64,000 nucleotides of DNA from Brachyspira sp949287565 (GTDB lineage: Bacteria; Spirochaetota; Brachyspiria; Brachyspirales; Brachyspiraceae): the NCBI RefSeq assembly GCF_036997615.1, contig NZ_JAWLQA010000007.1. The stretch is one strand, 5' to 3'. Below, piece after piece: positions 8,061 to 17,431 of this stretch. Each line of letters starts with the position of its first letter. The first letter of the stretch is position 1. A program made the translations under genes and the position numbers. The notes under the pieces are model-generated. The model was not told where the DNA came from and made no database searches. It worked only from the letters and a program-made list of their open reading frames with translations.

Positions 8061-9215
8061 ATGTCTTATAATATCACAGAAAAATTTGATAAGTCTTCAA
8101 TATTATTTAATGATGGAGAATCACCCAAAGATTACTTCTATATAATTACTAAGGGAAAAGCTGTATCTTATAATAGTTTTTATAAAAATTACAAAATATC
8201 TCTTAAAGAAGGCAGCATAATAGGTTTAATATCTGCTATAATAAAAGAGCCATATTATGTAACTACAGAAGCCTTAGAAGATATAGAAGTATTAAAAATA
8301 AATGTAAATAACATTGTTCATATTACAAACAAAGAATTAGTTAGCAGAGTATCCAATTATCTGTCTTATATCCTTGAAACTTGGCTAAGTAAATATTATA
8401 CTTTAGTTATAAAAAATAAGGTGGATTTGTATAATAAAGAAGATATATTGATTATGGCTAGTATATATAAAAATAATAATTTCATAGATGCCAGCTATAA
8501 AATATGCATTCAATATTTAGAACTATGTAAAAATGAATGCAATACAGAAAAAGTAGAACAATTCTTAAAATATCTTAAGCCAAAAAAAGAACCAGAACTT
8601 ATAGCTGAAAATATATATAAAGTAAAAAAAGGATATTGTTTATATACAGAAATATATTCTAGTAATCATGTATATATAATAAAATCAGGAAGAGTTGGAA
8701 TATATAATATTATTAATCAAAAACAAACTGTAAGATTAATATATCCAGAAGGCTATATAATAAATGGATACCCTCCATCTTTAGAATATAAACCTCTACT
8801 TACAACTGCCATAGCTATTGAAGATTCTGTAATAGAAATATTAAAAAAAGAAGAACTTATAAGTGCTGCAAATAGAAATGAAGAATTGAGGATCGCTTTA
8901 ATATTAGTAACTGCTGTAAAAGTTAACAATGTAACATTAAAAATAAAAGCTGTAAAAGAAAACGAACTAAAAAATAAATTAATTATTGCATTATATTCTA
9001 TTATAAAAATAGAAACTTTATTTAAAAAACAAGAAACAATAAAATTACCATATAAAATAAAAGATATCATAGATATGATAGATTTAAATAATGATATAAA
9101 TGAAATATATTTAGAATTTGAAAATATTAAATATGTAGAATTAGACACATTTAAAAATATTATAGTTAATAATACTGAATATTTTCTAGAAGAATACGAA
9201 AATTATACAAGATAA
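8061..9215 (+). CDS. Double CNB-like domain protein, array gene 5
   Basis: A 384-residue paralogue, starting 'MSYNITEKFDKSSILF'. The first roll has 'GSIIGLISAIIKEPYYVTTEA', the second 'IIKSGRVGIYNIINQK'. The linker 'ETWLSKYYTLVIKNKVDLYN' is nearly that of gene 2. The C-terminal region 'LPYKIKDIIDMIDLNNDINEI' again sits where a Crp winged helix would be. It has its own well-formed promoter; gene 6 follows after 37 bases without one. No ribosome-binding motif is visible upstream of the ATG, as in most of the array. Confidence 0.85.
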   Translation: MSYNITEKFDKSSILFNDGESPKDYFYIITKGKAVSYNSFYKNYKISLKEGSIIGLISAIIKEPYYVTTEALEDIEVLKINVNNIVHITNKELVSRVSNYLSYILETWLSKYYTLVIKNKVDLYNKEDILIMASIYKNNNFIDASYKICIQYLELCKNECNTEKVEQFLKYLKPKKEPELIAENIYKVKKGYCLYTEIYSSNHVYIIKSGRVGIYNIINQKQTVRLIYPEGYIINGYPPSLEYKPLLTTAIAIEDSVIEILKKEELISAANRNEELRIALILVTAVKVNNVTLKIKAVKENELKNKLIIALYSIIKIETLFKKQETIKLPYKIKDIIDMIDLNNDINEIYLEFENIKYVELDTFKNIIVNNTEYFLEEYENYTR

Positions 9216-9252
9216 TTATTACAATATAATAAAAAATTAGTTTTATAATAAC

Positions 9253-10410
9253 ATGAATAATTACAACACTATAAAATTTCAGAAATCCTCTTTTATATAT
9301 GAGGAAGGTAATTTTCCAAAGGATTCATTCTATATAATAACAAAAGGCAAAGCTAGATGCTATGCAATAAATTCTAATAACTATAACAAAGAATATAATA
9401 TAGGACATATTATAGGGCTAGTTAATTTGGCAGCATCGGAACCATATTCTGTTACCATGGAAGCTGTAGAAGATGTTGAGGTTTTGGAATTAACTTTATC
9501 TGATATAAATAATATTACAAATAATGATTTAATAAAAACAATATATAATTATTTTAATACCACATTAGAAACTTGGCTTTCAAGATATTATATAAATTTA
9601 GTAAAAAACAAAGTAGATTTATATTATAAAGAAAATATATTTACAATGGCAGAAATATACCTAAAAAATGACTTTCCTGACGTTGCTAATAAATTATACA
9701 AAGACTATATATCAACTTTAGAAGATAAAAGTGATATAGAATATGCTAAAAAAGAATTATTAAAACTTCCCCCTCCAAATAATTCAAGTGTATTTACTTC
9801 AAATATATTGCTATATAAAAAAGGAAGCTGTCTATATACAGAATTCAAAGCAAGTAATCATTTATATATAATATTATCCGGAAGAGTGGGAATATATAAT
9901 ATTATAAATGGAAAATTACTTCTCAAAGATATATATAAAAAAAATTATGTTCTTGATGGATATGAACCAAAATTAGAATATAAGCCTTTATTAACTTCAG
10001 CTGTTGCATTGGAAACATCTTATATAAAAGTAGTAACTAAAGAAGAATTTATAGAAATGATAATAAAAGACAGGCATCTTAGAAGCTATCATGTAAAAAT
10101 GATGTCAATAAAGGTAATAAATATATTATCTAAAATAAAAGCATTAGAAGAAAAAGATACTTTTGCAAAATTATTTATAATAATATCTGCCCTACTAAAA
10201 ACAGAAACATTATTTGAAGAAATAAATACAGCTGTATTAAGTTATACTATTTATGATATACAAAATTCAATAAAGTTAGATACAAATGATATTATTAACA
10301 ATTTAAAAAAAATAAAGTCCTTAGAAATCATAAATGATAAATATATAAGAATCACAAATATAAATGATTTTTTTAAAGAATATCATGAATATCAAAAAAA
10401 TAGTTATTGA
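9253..10410 (+). CDS. Double CNB-like domain protein, array gene 6
   Basis: A 385-residue paralogue, more divergent than genes 2-5. The first roll has 'GHIIGLVNLAASEPYSVT', the linker 'ETWLSRYYINLVKNKVDLYY', and the TPR-like hairpin 'AEIYLKNDFPDVANKLYKDY'. A short proline-rich hinge ('LPPPNNSS') precedes the second roll ('ILSGRVGIYNIINGK'). The C-terminus is 'FFKEYHEYQKNSY'. There is no good upstream promoter, so it is probably read from the gene 5 promoter. Its stop codon lies inside the -35 box of gene 7, so the two units are packed tightly. Confidence 0.85.
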   Translation: MNNYNTIKFQKSSFIYEEGNFPKDSFYIITKGKARCYAINSNNYNKEYNIGHIIGLVNLAASEPYSVTMEAVEDVEVLELTLSDINNITNNDLIKTIYNYFNTTLETWLSRYYINLVKNKVDLYYKENIFTMAEIYLKNDFPDVANKLYKDYISTLEDKSDIEYAKKELLKLPPPNNSSVFTSNILLYKKGSCLYTEFKASNHLYIILSGRVGIYNIINGKLLLKDIYKKNYVLDGYEPKLEYKPLLTSAVALETSYIKVVTKEEFIEMIIKDRHLRSYHVKMMSIKVINILSKIKALEEKDTFAKLFIIISALLKTETLFEEINTAVLSYTIYDIQNSIKLDTNDIINNLKKIKSLEIINDKYIRITNINDFFKEYHEYQKNSY

Positions 10411-10434
10411 CATCCCATATAAATGTATTAAAAT
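10407..10434 (+). promoter_or_regulatory. Promoter of array gene 7
   Basis: TTGACA (10407-10412), which includes the stop codon of gene 6, a 16-base spacer, and TAAAAT (10429-10434), 26 bases before the ATG at 10461. Confidence 0.7.
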
Positions 10435-10460
10435 ATTTACAAACAATATAGGGATTATTT

Positions 10461-11663
10461 ATGTTAAATTACAAAACTATCAACTTCAATAAATCTGCAA
10501 CAATATTTATAGAAGGTCAGGAACCAAAATACACATTTTATATAATAAAAAAAGGAAGAGTAGTAGTATATAGTTATTTTGCTGATAATTATACTGTAGA
10601 ATATAAAGAAGGTGAAATTATAGGATTATTCAATGCTGTTTTGAATGAACCTTACTTTTCTACTGTAAAAGCATTGGAAGATACAGAAGTAATAGAAATG
10701 AATATCAATGAAATAGAAAAAATAGATACTATAAGCCTTATAAATAAAATATACGATTACCTTATGATTAATATAGAAAGATGGCTTAACAGATACTATT
10801 ACTTTTTACATAAAGAAAACAATCCGTATTATAGCAGACATACCAAGTCTAAAAATATTAATATTATGGAAATGTGTAAAATATATCTTAATAATGGATT
10901 TAATGATGCAGCTTATAAATTATATAAAAACTATATAGAACTTAATCCTAATGATGAGGAAAGAAAAGAAGAGCTTAATAATTTATACAAAAATTTAAAA
11001 CCAATAGAAGAGCCTGAAAATATAGAAGCAAACATATATAAATACAAAAAAGGCTATTGTCTATACACAGAACTTAAAAGTAAAGATAATCTATATATAA
11101 TAAAATATGGAAAAATTGGAGTATATAATATATTCGATTCTAAACAAGTAACTAGGAGAGTATTAGCTACCGATGATGTACTTAATGGATATGCTCCTAT
11201 TTCAAAAAATAAAAAATATCTTTCAACTACTGCTATAGTTTTGGAGGACTCTATTGTACAATTAATAAAAAAAGAAGATGCTATGAATCTAGTAAAGTCT
11301 GATCGAACTCTTAGACTATACTTTGTAAAAATGATGAGTATGAGAATATACAGCACCATTTCTAGAATAAGATCTTTTAATGCAAATAAAATAGTAAGTA
11401 AATTTGTTATAATAATAGAAGCATTAATAAAAACAGAACTCCTATTCAAAAGTATAAATAAAATAAAATTTCAATATAATATAAATGATATTTGTTCTAT
11501 GATAGGAGTTGAATATAAAGAAAACATAGACAATGAAATATTAAAAATTAAATCATTAGATATATCAGATGAAGGTTATTTAATGGTTAATGATGTAGAA
11601 AGTTTTTATAAAGAATATGAAATATATAAACAGAGAAATACCCATAAAATAGAAACTGATTAA
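10461..11663 (+). CDS. Double CNB-like domain protein, array gene 7
   Basis: The last and longest paralogue (400 residues). The first roll has 'GEIIGLFNAVLNEPYFST'; the linker differs ('ERWLNRYYYFLHKENNPYYS') and adds about ten residues before the TPR-like hairpin 'CKIYLNNGFNDAAYKLYKNY'. The second roll has 'IIKYGKIGVYNIFDSK'. The C-terminal 'FQYNINDICSMIGVEYKENI' most resembles gene 1 ('YTLHDICTMVGIENIDYI'), as do the ends 'KEYEIYKQRN' and 'KEYEMYRKRN'. The outer copies therefore resemble each other more than the middle copies in this domain. AGGG at 10450 may serve as ribosome-binding site. Its stop codon overlaps that of the convergent tlyA. Confidence 0.85.
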   Translation: MLNYKTINFNKSATIFIEGQEPKYTFYIIKKGRVVVYSYFADNYTVEYKEGEIIGLFNAVLNEPYFSTVKALEDTEVIEMNINEIEKIDTISLINKIYDYLMINIERWLNRYYYFLHKENNPYYSRHTKSKNINIMEMCKIYLNNGFNDAAYKLYKNYIELNPNDEERKEELNNLYKNLKPIEEPENIEANIYKYKKGYCLYTELKSKDNLYIIKYGKIGVYNIFDSKQVTRRVLATDDVLNGYAPISKNKKYLSTTAIVLEDSIVQLIKKEDAMNLVKSDRTLRLYFVKMMSMRIYSTISRIRSFNANKIVSKFVIIIEALIKTELLFKSINKIKFQYNINDICSMIGVEYKENIDNEILKIKSLDISDEGYLMVNDVESFYKEYEIYKQRNTHKIETD

Positions 11664-12382
11664 ATAATAAAATGAGCTAAATATTCTATATTGCCTTTGG
11701 CCCCTTTTATAGGCGAAACTGTTCTGCTTACTTCTTTAAACCCTATTTCTACTATCCTTGAAATAGCATTGTTTAATATTTTTTCTCTAAGTGTATCATC
11801 TCTTATTATACCGCCTTTAGACACATCTCCCTTTTCAGCTTCAAATTGAGGTTTTATCAAAGTTACCCAAAACTCCAAATCATTTAATTCTTTGAATATA
11901 ATAGGAGCTATCTTTGATATTGATATAAAAGAAACATCGCTTACTACTACAGAAGGAATTTCGTCATTAAACATCCCTCTTTTTATATCTTTGGCATTGA
12001 AATCTTCTATAGAAATTACTCTACTATCATTACGAAGTTTATAAACTAGCTGATTATGTCCCACATCAAGAGCATAAACTTTTTTAGCACCATATTTAAG
12101 CAAACAATCTGTAAAGCCTCCTGTAGAAGCTCCAATATCTAAACATATTTTATTTTCTACAGATATACCAAATTCTAAAAATGCTTTTTCTAATTTTTCT
12201 CCGGCCCTAGATACATATTTTATATTCTGAACAACTTCTATATTGTCTGTATCTTTTATCTTATAAGCCTTAGAAGTTACCTTTACTCCATTAACAAAAA
12301 CACAACCGGCTAGTATTATATCTTGTGCTTTAGCTCTGCTTTCTGTATAGCCTTCGCCATGCACATATTCATCTAATCTCAT
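11660..12382 (-). CDS. tlyA: TlyA-type rRNA 2'-O-methyltransferase / haemolysin
   Basis: The 240-residue protein has an N-terminal S4 RNA-binding domain (about 1-60, 'MRLDEYVHGEGYTESRAKAQ') and an FtsJ-like SAM methyltransferase domain with 'CLDIGASTGGFTDCLL' near residue 80 and 'SDVSFIS' near 150. In mycobacteria the TlyA family 2'-O-methylates cytidines of 16S and 23S rRNA, which confers capreomycin sensitivity; the Brachyspira gene was first isolated as a haemolysin. Length and sequence match that protein as I remember it. The gene converges on array gene 7 with overlapping stop codons and lies 11 bases after the secreted protein upstream, so it may be transcribed with it. Confidence 0.93.
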   Translation of the reverse strand: MRLDEYVHGEGYTESRAKAQDIILAGCVFVNGVKVTSKAYKIKDTDNIEVVQNIKYVSRAGEKLEKAFLEFGISVENKICLDIGASTGGFTDCLLKYGAKKVYALDVGHNQLVYKLRNDSRVISIEDFNAKDIKRGMFNDEIPSVVVSDVSFISISKIAPIIFKELNDLEFWVTLIKPQFEAEKGDVSKGGIIRDDTLREKILNNAISRIVEIGFKEVSRTVSPIKGAKGNIEYLAHFII

Positions 12383-12393
12383 TTATAAAAGTA

Positions 12394-13905
12394 TTATAAT
12401 CCAAGAAAAGATTTTATTATAGAAAGAGAATTCTTTTCTTTGTCTCTAGTATTCACTTTCAAAAGCATTTGAGTATGATTACTTTCTAATATATTTGAAG
12501 TTAGATAAACTGATTCAAAAGTTTCAGTATATTCATCACCTATACCATATAATGATAAATTAGAATTAAACTCTAAATATAAAGCCATAGTATTATTTTT
12601 AGCTATTTCAACCTTGTCAGCAGATAATGCTGTAGCTGGTTTTTCGCCATTAATTATTGAATCTATAACATTAGAATTATCAGAAATATATAATATAGAG
12701 TCTTTTATATAGCATAAATGACCGCCGAGTGTATAAATATCATCAGTAACATCTTCAGCAAATGCCTGTAATATTACTTTAACTGTATCAGTATCAGTTA
12801 TAGAAGCAGAAATTAGCAAAGCAGGAGATTCATCAGTATCAGCATTAGGATCATCCCAAACAGATACAAATATGTCGCCTCCAAAAAGTTCTATAAATTT
12901 AGAAGCATCTATTCCATTCTCTTCAAGAGCTTTTAATTCTTCTTCAAAAGGAAGATTCTTCATATCTCCCATAATATTTTTAATATAGCCGGACAATTCT
13001 TTACTATTAAATGCTAATGATAAGAAACCGTAATTATTTTCACCATTAACAAATGAATATATATTATCAGCTAATTCCTTTTTTAATAACAAACTGTCAT
13101 AAGGATAATTAGGAGTATAACTGTCAAGAAGTACTTGAGCATCTCCATTATTGAAATTTATTTTTGTAGTAATGATAGCATCTTTATATGCTTCTTTAGG
13201 TATTCCTTCATAGCTTCTGCCGAATAAAAATTTTGCGAAATCAGAATTCTCATCAGCTAATAAAGATAAATTAGCCCAAACATAAGAATCATTAGTTTCA
13301 TTTTCTAAAGCTAAAAACTTTTCATCTTCTAAAGGACTATTATTAACAAATACATAATTAGCTATATTAGTAATATCTTCTTTATTTAATTCTTCATTAT
13401 ACCAATAATTATCTTTAAGTTTTAAAGTAACAGAAAATATTTCTTTATTCCATGAAATCAAATTATATTCATCTAATGCTAAATATCTATAAGCAGCATT
13501 TTCAGCAACAGAAACTAATTTATCTTCCTGACTTGCCATTTTAATCATAAGCTTATCTAATTCAGTAATATCTTTAACATCAAACATCAATGTCATTTGC
13601 TGATAGCCATTGAAAAAAACTATTCTTGAAGTTTTAGAAAAATCTATATAATCATTTAATTTATTAGTCATAACTTCAGCAACAAATGCATCATCTCTAT
13701 ACTCTAAATATCTGTCAGCATATTGCTGCATAAAAAATCTATTGAAAATATCTTGTAAATTAATTTCCCCTTTTTCTGCCATTGTTCCAGCATTAATAGA
13801 AAAAACACTATCAACATTATTGGGTATGTATTTTTTATCTACAGCATAAGTTAAAGTGCTTAATGTCAATAAAAATAATAAGATCAAGGATACTACTCTG
13901 TTCAT
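12394..13905 (-). CDS. Secreted protein of unknown function (DUF4836-like)
   Basis: The 503-residue protein has a clear signal peptide (residues 1-21, ending 'TLTYA'). The mature start 'YIPNNVDSVFSINAGTMAEKG' and the long alternation of substrate-like strands resemble DUF3352/DUF4836-type exported proteins, in which 'the protein cannot be zero' beta modules are repeated. I do not recognise a catalytic site. Acidic repeats such as 'DDPNADTDESPALLISASI' lie near the middle. It has its own promoter, faces the GH57 gene divergently, and is followed 11 bases later by tlyA. Assignment to a DUF is tentative; export is well supported. Confidence 0.7.
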   Translation of the reverse strand: MNRVVSLILLFLLTLSTLTYAVDKKYIPNNVDSVFSINAGTMAEKGEINLQDIFNRFFMQQYADRYLEYRDDAFVAEVMTNKLNDYIDFSKTSRIVFFNGYQQMTLMFDVKDITELDKLMIKMASQEDKLVSVAENAAYRYLALDEYNLISWNKEIFSVTLKLKDNYWYNEELNKEDITNIANYVFVNNSPLEDEKFLALENETNDSYVWANLSLLADENSDFAKFLFGRSYEGIPKEAYKDAIITTKINFNNGDAQVLLDSYTPNYPYDSLLLKKELADNIYSFVNGENNYGFLSLAFNSKELSGYIKNIMGDMKNLPFEEELKALEENGIDASKFIELFGGDIFVSVWDDPNADTDESPALLISASITDTDTVKVILQAFAEDVTDDIYTLGGHLCYIKDSILYISDNSNVIDSIINGEKPATALSADKVEIAKNNTMALYLEFNSNLSLYGIGDEYTETFESVYLTSNILESNHTQMLLKVNTRDKEKNSLSIIKSFLGL

Positions 13906-13949
13906 TAACTATCTCCTTAAAATGAGTTACAAAAAAGAATATACTTTAT

Positions 13950-13977
13950 ATTATATTAGACTATAATTAAAAGTCAA
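13950..13977 (-). promoter_or_regulatory. Promoter of the secreted DUF4836-like gene
   Basis: On the minus strand TTGACT (13977-13972), 16 bases, TATAAT (13955-13950), about 45 bases before the start codon. Confidence 0.7.
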
Positions 13978-14037
13978 GTATTTATTTACATACAATATTT
14001 TATATAAAAAAAATAATATGATTTAATGTAAAAAATC

Positions 14038-14066
14038 TTGCAATTAAAAAATAAAATACTTATAAT
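14038..14066 (+). promoter_or_regulatory. Promoter of the GH57 gene
   Basis: TTGCAA (14038-14043), 17 bases, TATAAT (14061-14066), 36 bases before the ATG at 14103; AGGA lies just before the start. Confidence 0.65.
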
Positions 14067-14102
14067 CATAAAATATGCTACTTCATAATATTAGGATATA
14101 AT

Positions 14103-16400
14103 ATGAGATACTTGATACTGCACGGTCATTTCTATCAGCCGCCAAGAGAAAATCCATTTTTAGGTGAAATACAAAAAGAAGCAAGTGCTGCTCCAGCACA
14201 TGACTGGAATGAAAGAATAACGAATGAATGTTATAGTCCTAATGCTTATTCAAGAATATTAGACGGATATGGAAGAATAAATGATATGTCTAATAATTAT
14301 GAATATATGAGTTTTAATTTCGGTCCTACCCTTCTTGATTATATAGCAAGAACTAGAGAAGATTTATTAAAAAGAATAATAGAGGCAGATAAAAAAAGTA
14401 TAGAAAGAGTCGGATACGGAAATGCAATAGCTCAGGTTTATAATCATATAATACTTCCTCTTGCTAAAAAAGAAGATATGAGAGTGCAGATAAAATGGGG
14501 CTTATACAATTTTGAAAAATATTTCGGAAGAAAATCAAGCGGAATATGGCTTTCTGAAACAGCAATAAATTTAGATGTAGTTGATGCTTTATATGATTGC
14601 GGAGTAAAATTCACAATACTCTCTCCGTATCAGGCACACTATGTTAAAAATATCACAACTATAGATGTTTCAGGAGCAAAAATAGATACTTCAAAACCTT
14701 ATTGGCTTTACGGACATAATGGAAAAAGAGTTGCCGTATTTTTCTATGATGCTTATGTATCTCAGGCAATAGCTTTTGAACATTTACTTACTTCATCTGA
14801 TAAACTTGCAGAAAGAATAAGAAATGCTTATGGAGAAAGAAAACTTGTAAACATAGCTACTGACGGAGAAAGCTACGGACACCATGAACCTTTTGCTGAT
14901 ATGTGTTTGGCAAGATATTTTAAAGAAAATGTTCATTACGATAATATTACACCAACTAATTATGAGCATTACTTGAATATTCATCCGCCTACAGAAGAAG
15001 TTATACTTCATAGCGGAACAGGCGGAAGAGGTACTTCCTGGAGCTGTTCTCATGGTGTAGAAAGATGGAGAAGCAACTGCGGATGCGGAGGCTGGGACGG
15101 ATGCGATTTATCTTGGAGAGGTCCTTTACGTGAAGCATTTGATATATTAAGAAAGATGCAGGATAAATTATTCAAAACTTTCTTAGACTTTACTGATGAA
15201 ACTAGAAACTCTTTAAGAGAAGAATATGTACGTGCAATATATAATGATTTAGATGCAAGAGATTTATACGAAATATGCAGCAAATATATATCATTCAAAG
15301 AATTTGTATTTTTAATGGAATCTTATAAGTATTCATTGTTTTCATATACATCTTGCGGATGGTTCTTTGAAGATGTATCAAGATTAGAGCCTATAAAAAA
15401 TATGCAGTATGCAGAACAGTCTTTCCACTATGCTAGATTATTAGTAAAAGATAAAAATGTAGACTTTGTTGATAAGGCTCAAGAAGAATTTTTAAAAACA
15501 TTAGAAAAATCTATAAGCAATAAACCAGAACATTATAGTGCAAGATACTTCTATGAAAAAGAAGCAAAAGTTGATGTGTTTGCAAAACTTTATGTTATTA
15601 ATTATTTCATATTTAATCTTATAGCAAGCGAATACAGAGATGTCAATATAAATATTTTTAAACATGAAATAAAATCAACTAAAATAGAAAAAAATATTAT
15701 AGAAGGTATATTAATAGACAATATAGCTGCTGATATATATTTCAGAGTTAATACATCAAGCGAAAATCATGAATTTAAAAATCAAATACAAATATCAGAA
15801 AATTATGATGAATTAGATAAATGCACTGTTTATACAATGTATTTAAAAGATTTAAATTCAGATATAAGAGATAAATTAGCAGATAGCTTATTTGGAACTG
15901 ACATAAAAAAATTAGATCATTTAATGCATGAAATATACCCTGAATATAGAAAACTTTTCACATACTTTAATTTGAATAGCATTACTCCTGATTATGACTA
16001 TAGAAGAATAATGGGTGCTATGGCTTCCCCTATACTTAGAGAAAAAATTACTGAAAGAGGAAGAGATGCTTACGATGAAGTATCTGAAAATTTAAAAGAT
16101 GCAAGAAATGCAGGAATATTTATATCAAACAGCGGAATATCCAGCCTAATTGGTGATAATATCAAAAATGCTTTGAATGAATTATATGAAACAGGAAATC
16201 CTGAAATAATATATGATGTGCTTAAAGACATTAAATTTTTATCTAATAATGATATGCCTATAGATAGAAATACATTTGAAAATATATTTTATAAAATAAT
16301 ACTTAAATATAAAAATACTGATATACAATTTAATGATAATGAAAGAGCATCATTTAAAGAATTAGGATATTGGCTTAATTTCAATATGGATAATATATAA
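14103..16400 (+). CDS. GH57-family glycosidase with DUF3536
   Basis: The 765-residue cytoplasmic protein begins with the GH57 motif 'LHGHFYQPPRENPF' and contains 'SSGIWLSETAINLDVVDAL' near residue 145, whose glutamate is the expected nucleophile. 'DGESYGHHEPF' near 260 is a further active-site motif. The C-terminal half matches the DUF3536 extension common in long GH57 proteins. GH57 enzymes act on alpha-glucans (amylase, branching or 4-alpha-glucanotransferase activities); which one applies here is not readable. A link to glycogen is plausible because glgA lies in the same window, but the two are 43 kb apart. It is followed by a strong bidirectional terminator. Confidence 0.88.
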   Translation: MRYLILHGHFYQPPRENPFLGEIQKEASAAPAHDWNERITNECYSPNAYSRILDGYGRINDMSNNYEYMSFNFGPTLLDYIARTREDLLKRIIEADKKSIERVGYGNAIAQVYNHIILPLAKKEDMRVQIKWGLYNFEKYFGRKSSGIWLSETAINLDVVDALYDCGVKFTILSPYQAHYVKNITTIDVSGAKIDTSKPYWLYGHNGKRVAVFFYDAYVSQAIAFEHLLTSSDKLAERIRNAYGERKLVNIATDGESYGHHEPFADMCLARYFKENVHYDNITPTNYEHYLNIHPPTEEVILHSGTGGRGTSWSCSHGVERWRSNCGCGGWDGCDLSWRGPLREAFDILRKMQDKLFKTFLDFTDETRNSLREEYVRAIYNDLDARDLYEICSKYISFKEFVFLMESYKYSLFSYTSCGWFFEDVSRLEPIKNMQYAEQSFHYARLLVKDKNVDFVDKAQEEFLKTLEKSISNKPEHYSARYFYEKEAKVDVFAKLYVINYFIFNLIASEYRDVNINIFKHEIKSTKIEKNIIEGILIDNIAADIYFRVNTSSENHEFKNQIQISENYDELDKCTVYTMYLKDLNSDIRDKLADSLFGTDIKKLDHLMHEIYPEYRKLFTYFNLNSITPDYDYRRIMGAMASPILREKITERGRDAYDEVSENLKDARNAGIFISNSGISSLIGDNIKNALNELYETGNPEIIYDVLKDIKFLSNNDMPIDRNTFENIFYKIILKYKNTDIQFNDNERASFKELGYWLNFNMDNI

Positions 16401-16418
16401 TATTATTTATTATAAAAT

Positions 16419-16460
16419 AAAAGCTGATAACTTAATTAATAAAAGTTATCAGCTTTTTTA
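16419..16460. terminator. Bidirectional terminator between GH57 gene and 16474 gene
   Basis: A 15-bp perfect stem (16419-16433 with 16443-16457, AAAAGCTGATAACTT) flanked by T runs on both strands. It serves the converging genes on each side. Confidence 0.9.
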
Positions 16461-16473
16461 TATATATTATTTT

Positions 16474-16980
16474 TTAATTATTTGTATTTACTGTATTTGC
16501 TTCATTAGTATTAACAGTATTATTAGTATTCATTTCATTAGTGTTTCTCATTATTAAACTACCATTTAGCAAACTTAATATAACTGTAAATGAATTGTTA
16601 GTATTGCACTCCACATTTATTCTTATAACTCTTCCGTTTTCAGATGAATTTTTTGCAAGCTCTATCTTTCCGTCAGGCTGTTTTCCAAAATAATAATTTG
16701 TTGTGATATAATATCCTTCATTCTTCCATAAATAATTTGCATACTTAACACTATAGCTAAGCACATCATCAACATCATAAAAATTCAATATCTTTATGTC
16801 GCCCTCTTCTATATCATCTACTTTAGGATGTACTTTCAATCCTGTAACTTTATTAACAGATGATACAGCATCATTACCTATTGTATATAGTTCCTCATAA
16901 GGTTTATCTTTAGAAATTAATAAATATGTTATGATTGATGCTGCAACGATAGTTATTATAGTTGGTATTATTTTTTTCAT
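16474..16980 (-). CDS. Membrane-anchored or secreted hypothetical protein
   Basis: The 168-residue protein has one N-terminal hydrophobic segment (residues 4-23, 'IIPTIITIVAASIITYLLIS') and a small globular domain ('VLSYSVKYANYLWKNEGYYIT'). The last 20 residues are low-complexity Asn/Thr ('NTNEANTVNTNN'). I do not recognise the domain. It lies 8 bases downstream of the RseC-like gene and was probably co-transcribed with it and rlmE. A membrane or periplasmic location is inferred from the N-terminus. Confidence 0.7.
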   Translation of the reverse strand: MKKIIPTIITIVAASIITYLLISKDKPYEELYTIGNDAVSSVNKVTGLKVHPKVDDIEEGDIKILNFYDVDDVLSYSVKYANYLWKNEGYYITTNYYFGKQPDGKIELAKNSSENGRVIRINVECNTNNSFTVILSLLNGSLIMRNTNEMNTNNTVNTNEANTVNTNN

Positions 16981-16988
16981 ATAAAGCC

Positions 16989-17414
16989 TTATTGTTCATT
17001 AAAATTTTCTATAACTTGATTCTTACAAATTATGTTCGCTATTATTTTATTATCTTTTTTTAATTTTCTTAATCCTAAAATAACATAGATAAAAAATACA
17101 ATAAAAGAAAATATAGGACCTAAATTATGCTCTATATTTGATAATTTAGATATATATTCTCCAATGAAATATCCTGCTATAAGACAAATCAAAGGTATTA
17201 CATAAACAAAAAAGTTAGTACCCCTTTTTAGTTCTTCTACTTCTATAACAACACTGTCGCCTTTGTTAGCATTAATATTATTGAATGCTCTAAGAACAAC
17301 AGGTTTACCAGAATTACATATAGTACAGCCATCGCAGCTTGCACTTCTTTGTAATTCAACTTTAGCTACATTATTATCATAAGTTTCTAATACTAAAGCA
17401 AATTCTCTTTTCAT
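16989..17414 (-). CDS. RseC/MucC-family membrane protein
   Basis: The 141-residue protein has the family layout: a small N-terminal domain with a Cys cluster 'CDGCTICNSG' (residues 24-33), then two transmembrane helices (about 72-90 and 100-117) and a short basic tail. RseC homologues modulate sigma-E or belong to the SoxR-reducing complex associated with Rnf; neither partner is visible here. The cluster suggests an iron-sulphur or redox site. It is flanked by rlmE (17 bases upstream) and the 168-residue protein (8 bases downstream), an operon-like arrangement. Confidence 0.82.
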   Translation of the reverse strand: MKREFALVLETYDNNVAKVELQRSASCDGCTICNSGKPVVLRAFNNINANKGDSVVIEVEELKRGTNFFVYVIPLICLIAGYFIGEYISKLSNIEHNLGPIFSFIVFFIYVILGLRKLKKDNKIIANIICKNQVIENFNEQ

Positions 17415-17431
17415 TATTATCCCCCTTTATA

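Noticed and set aside
3129..11663. CRISPR or simple repeats suggested by periodic sequence
   Set aside because: The periodicity is due to whole paralogous genes of about 1.2 kb; there are no short repeats with spacers.
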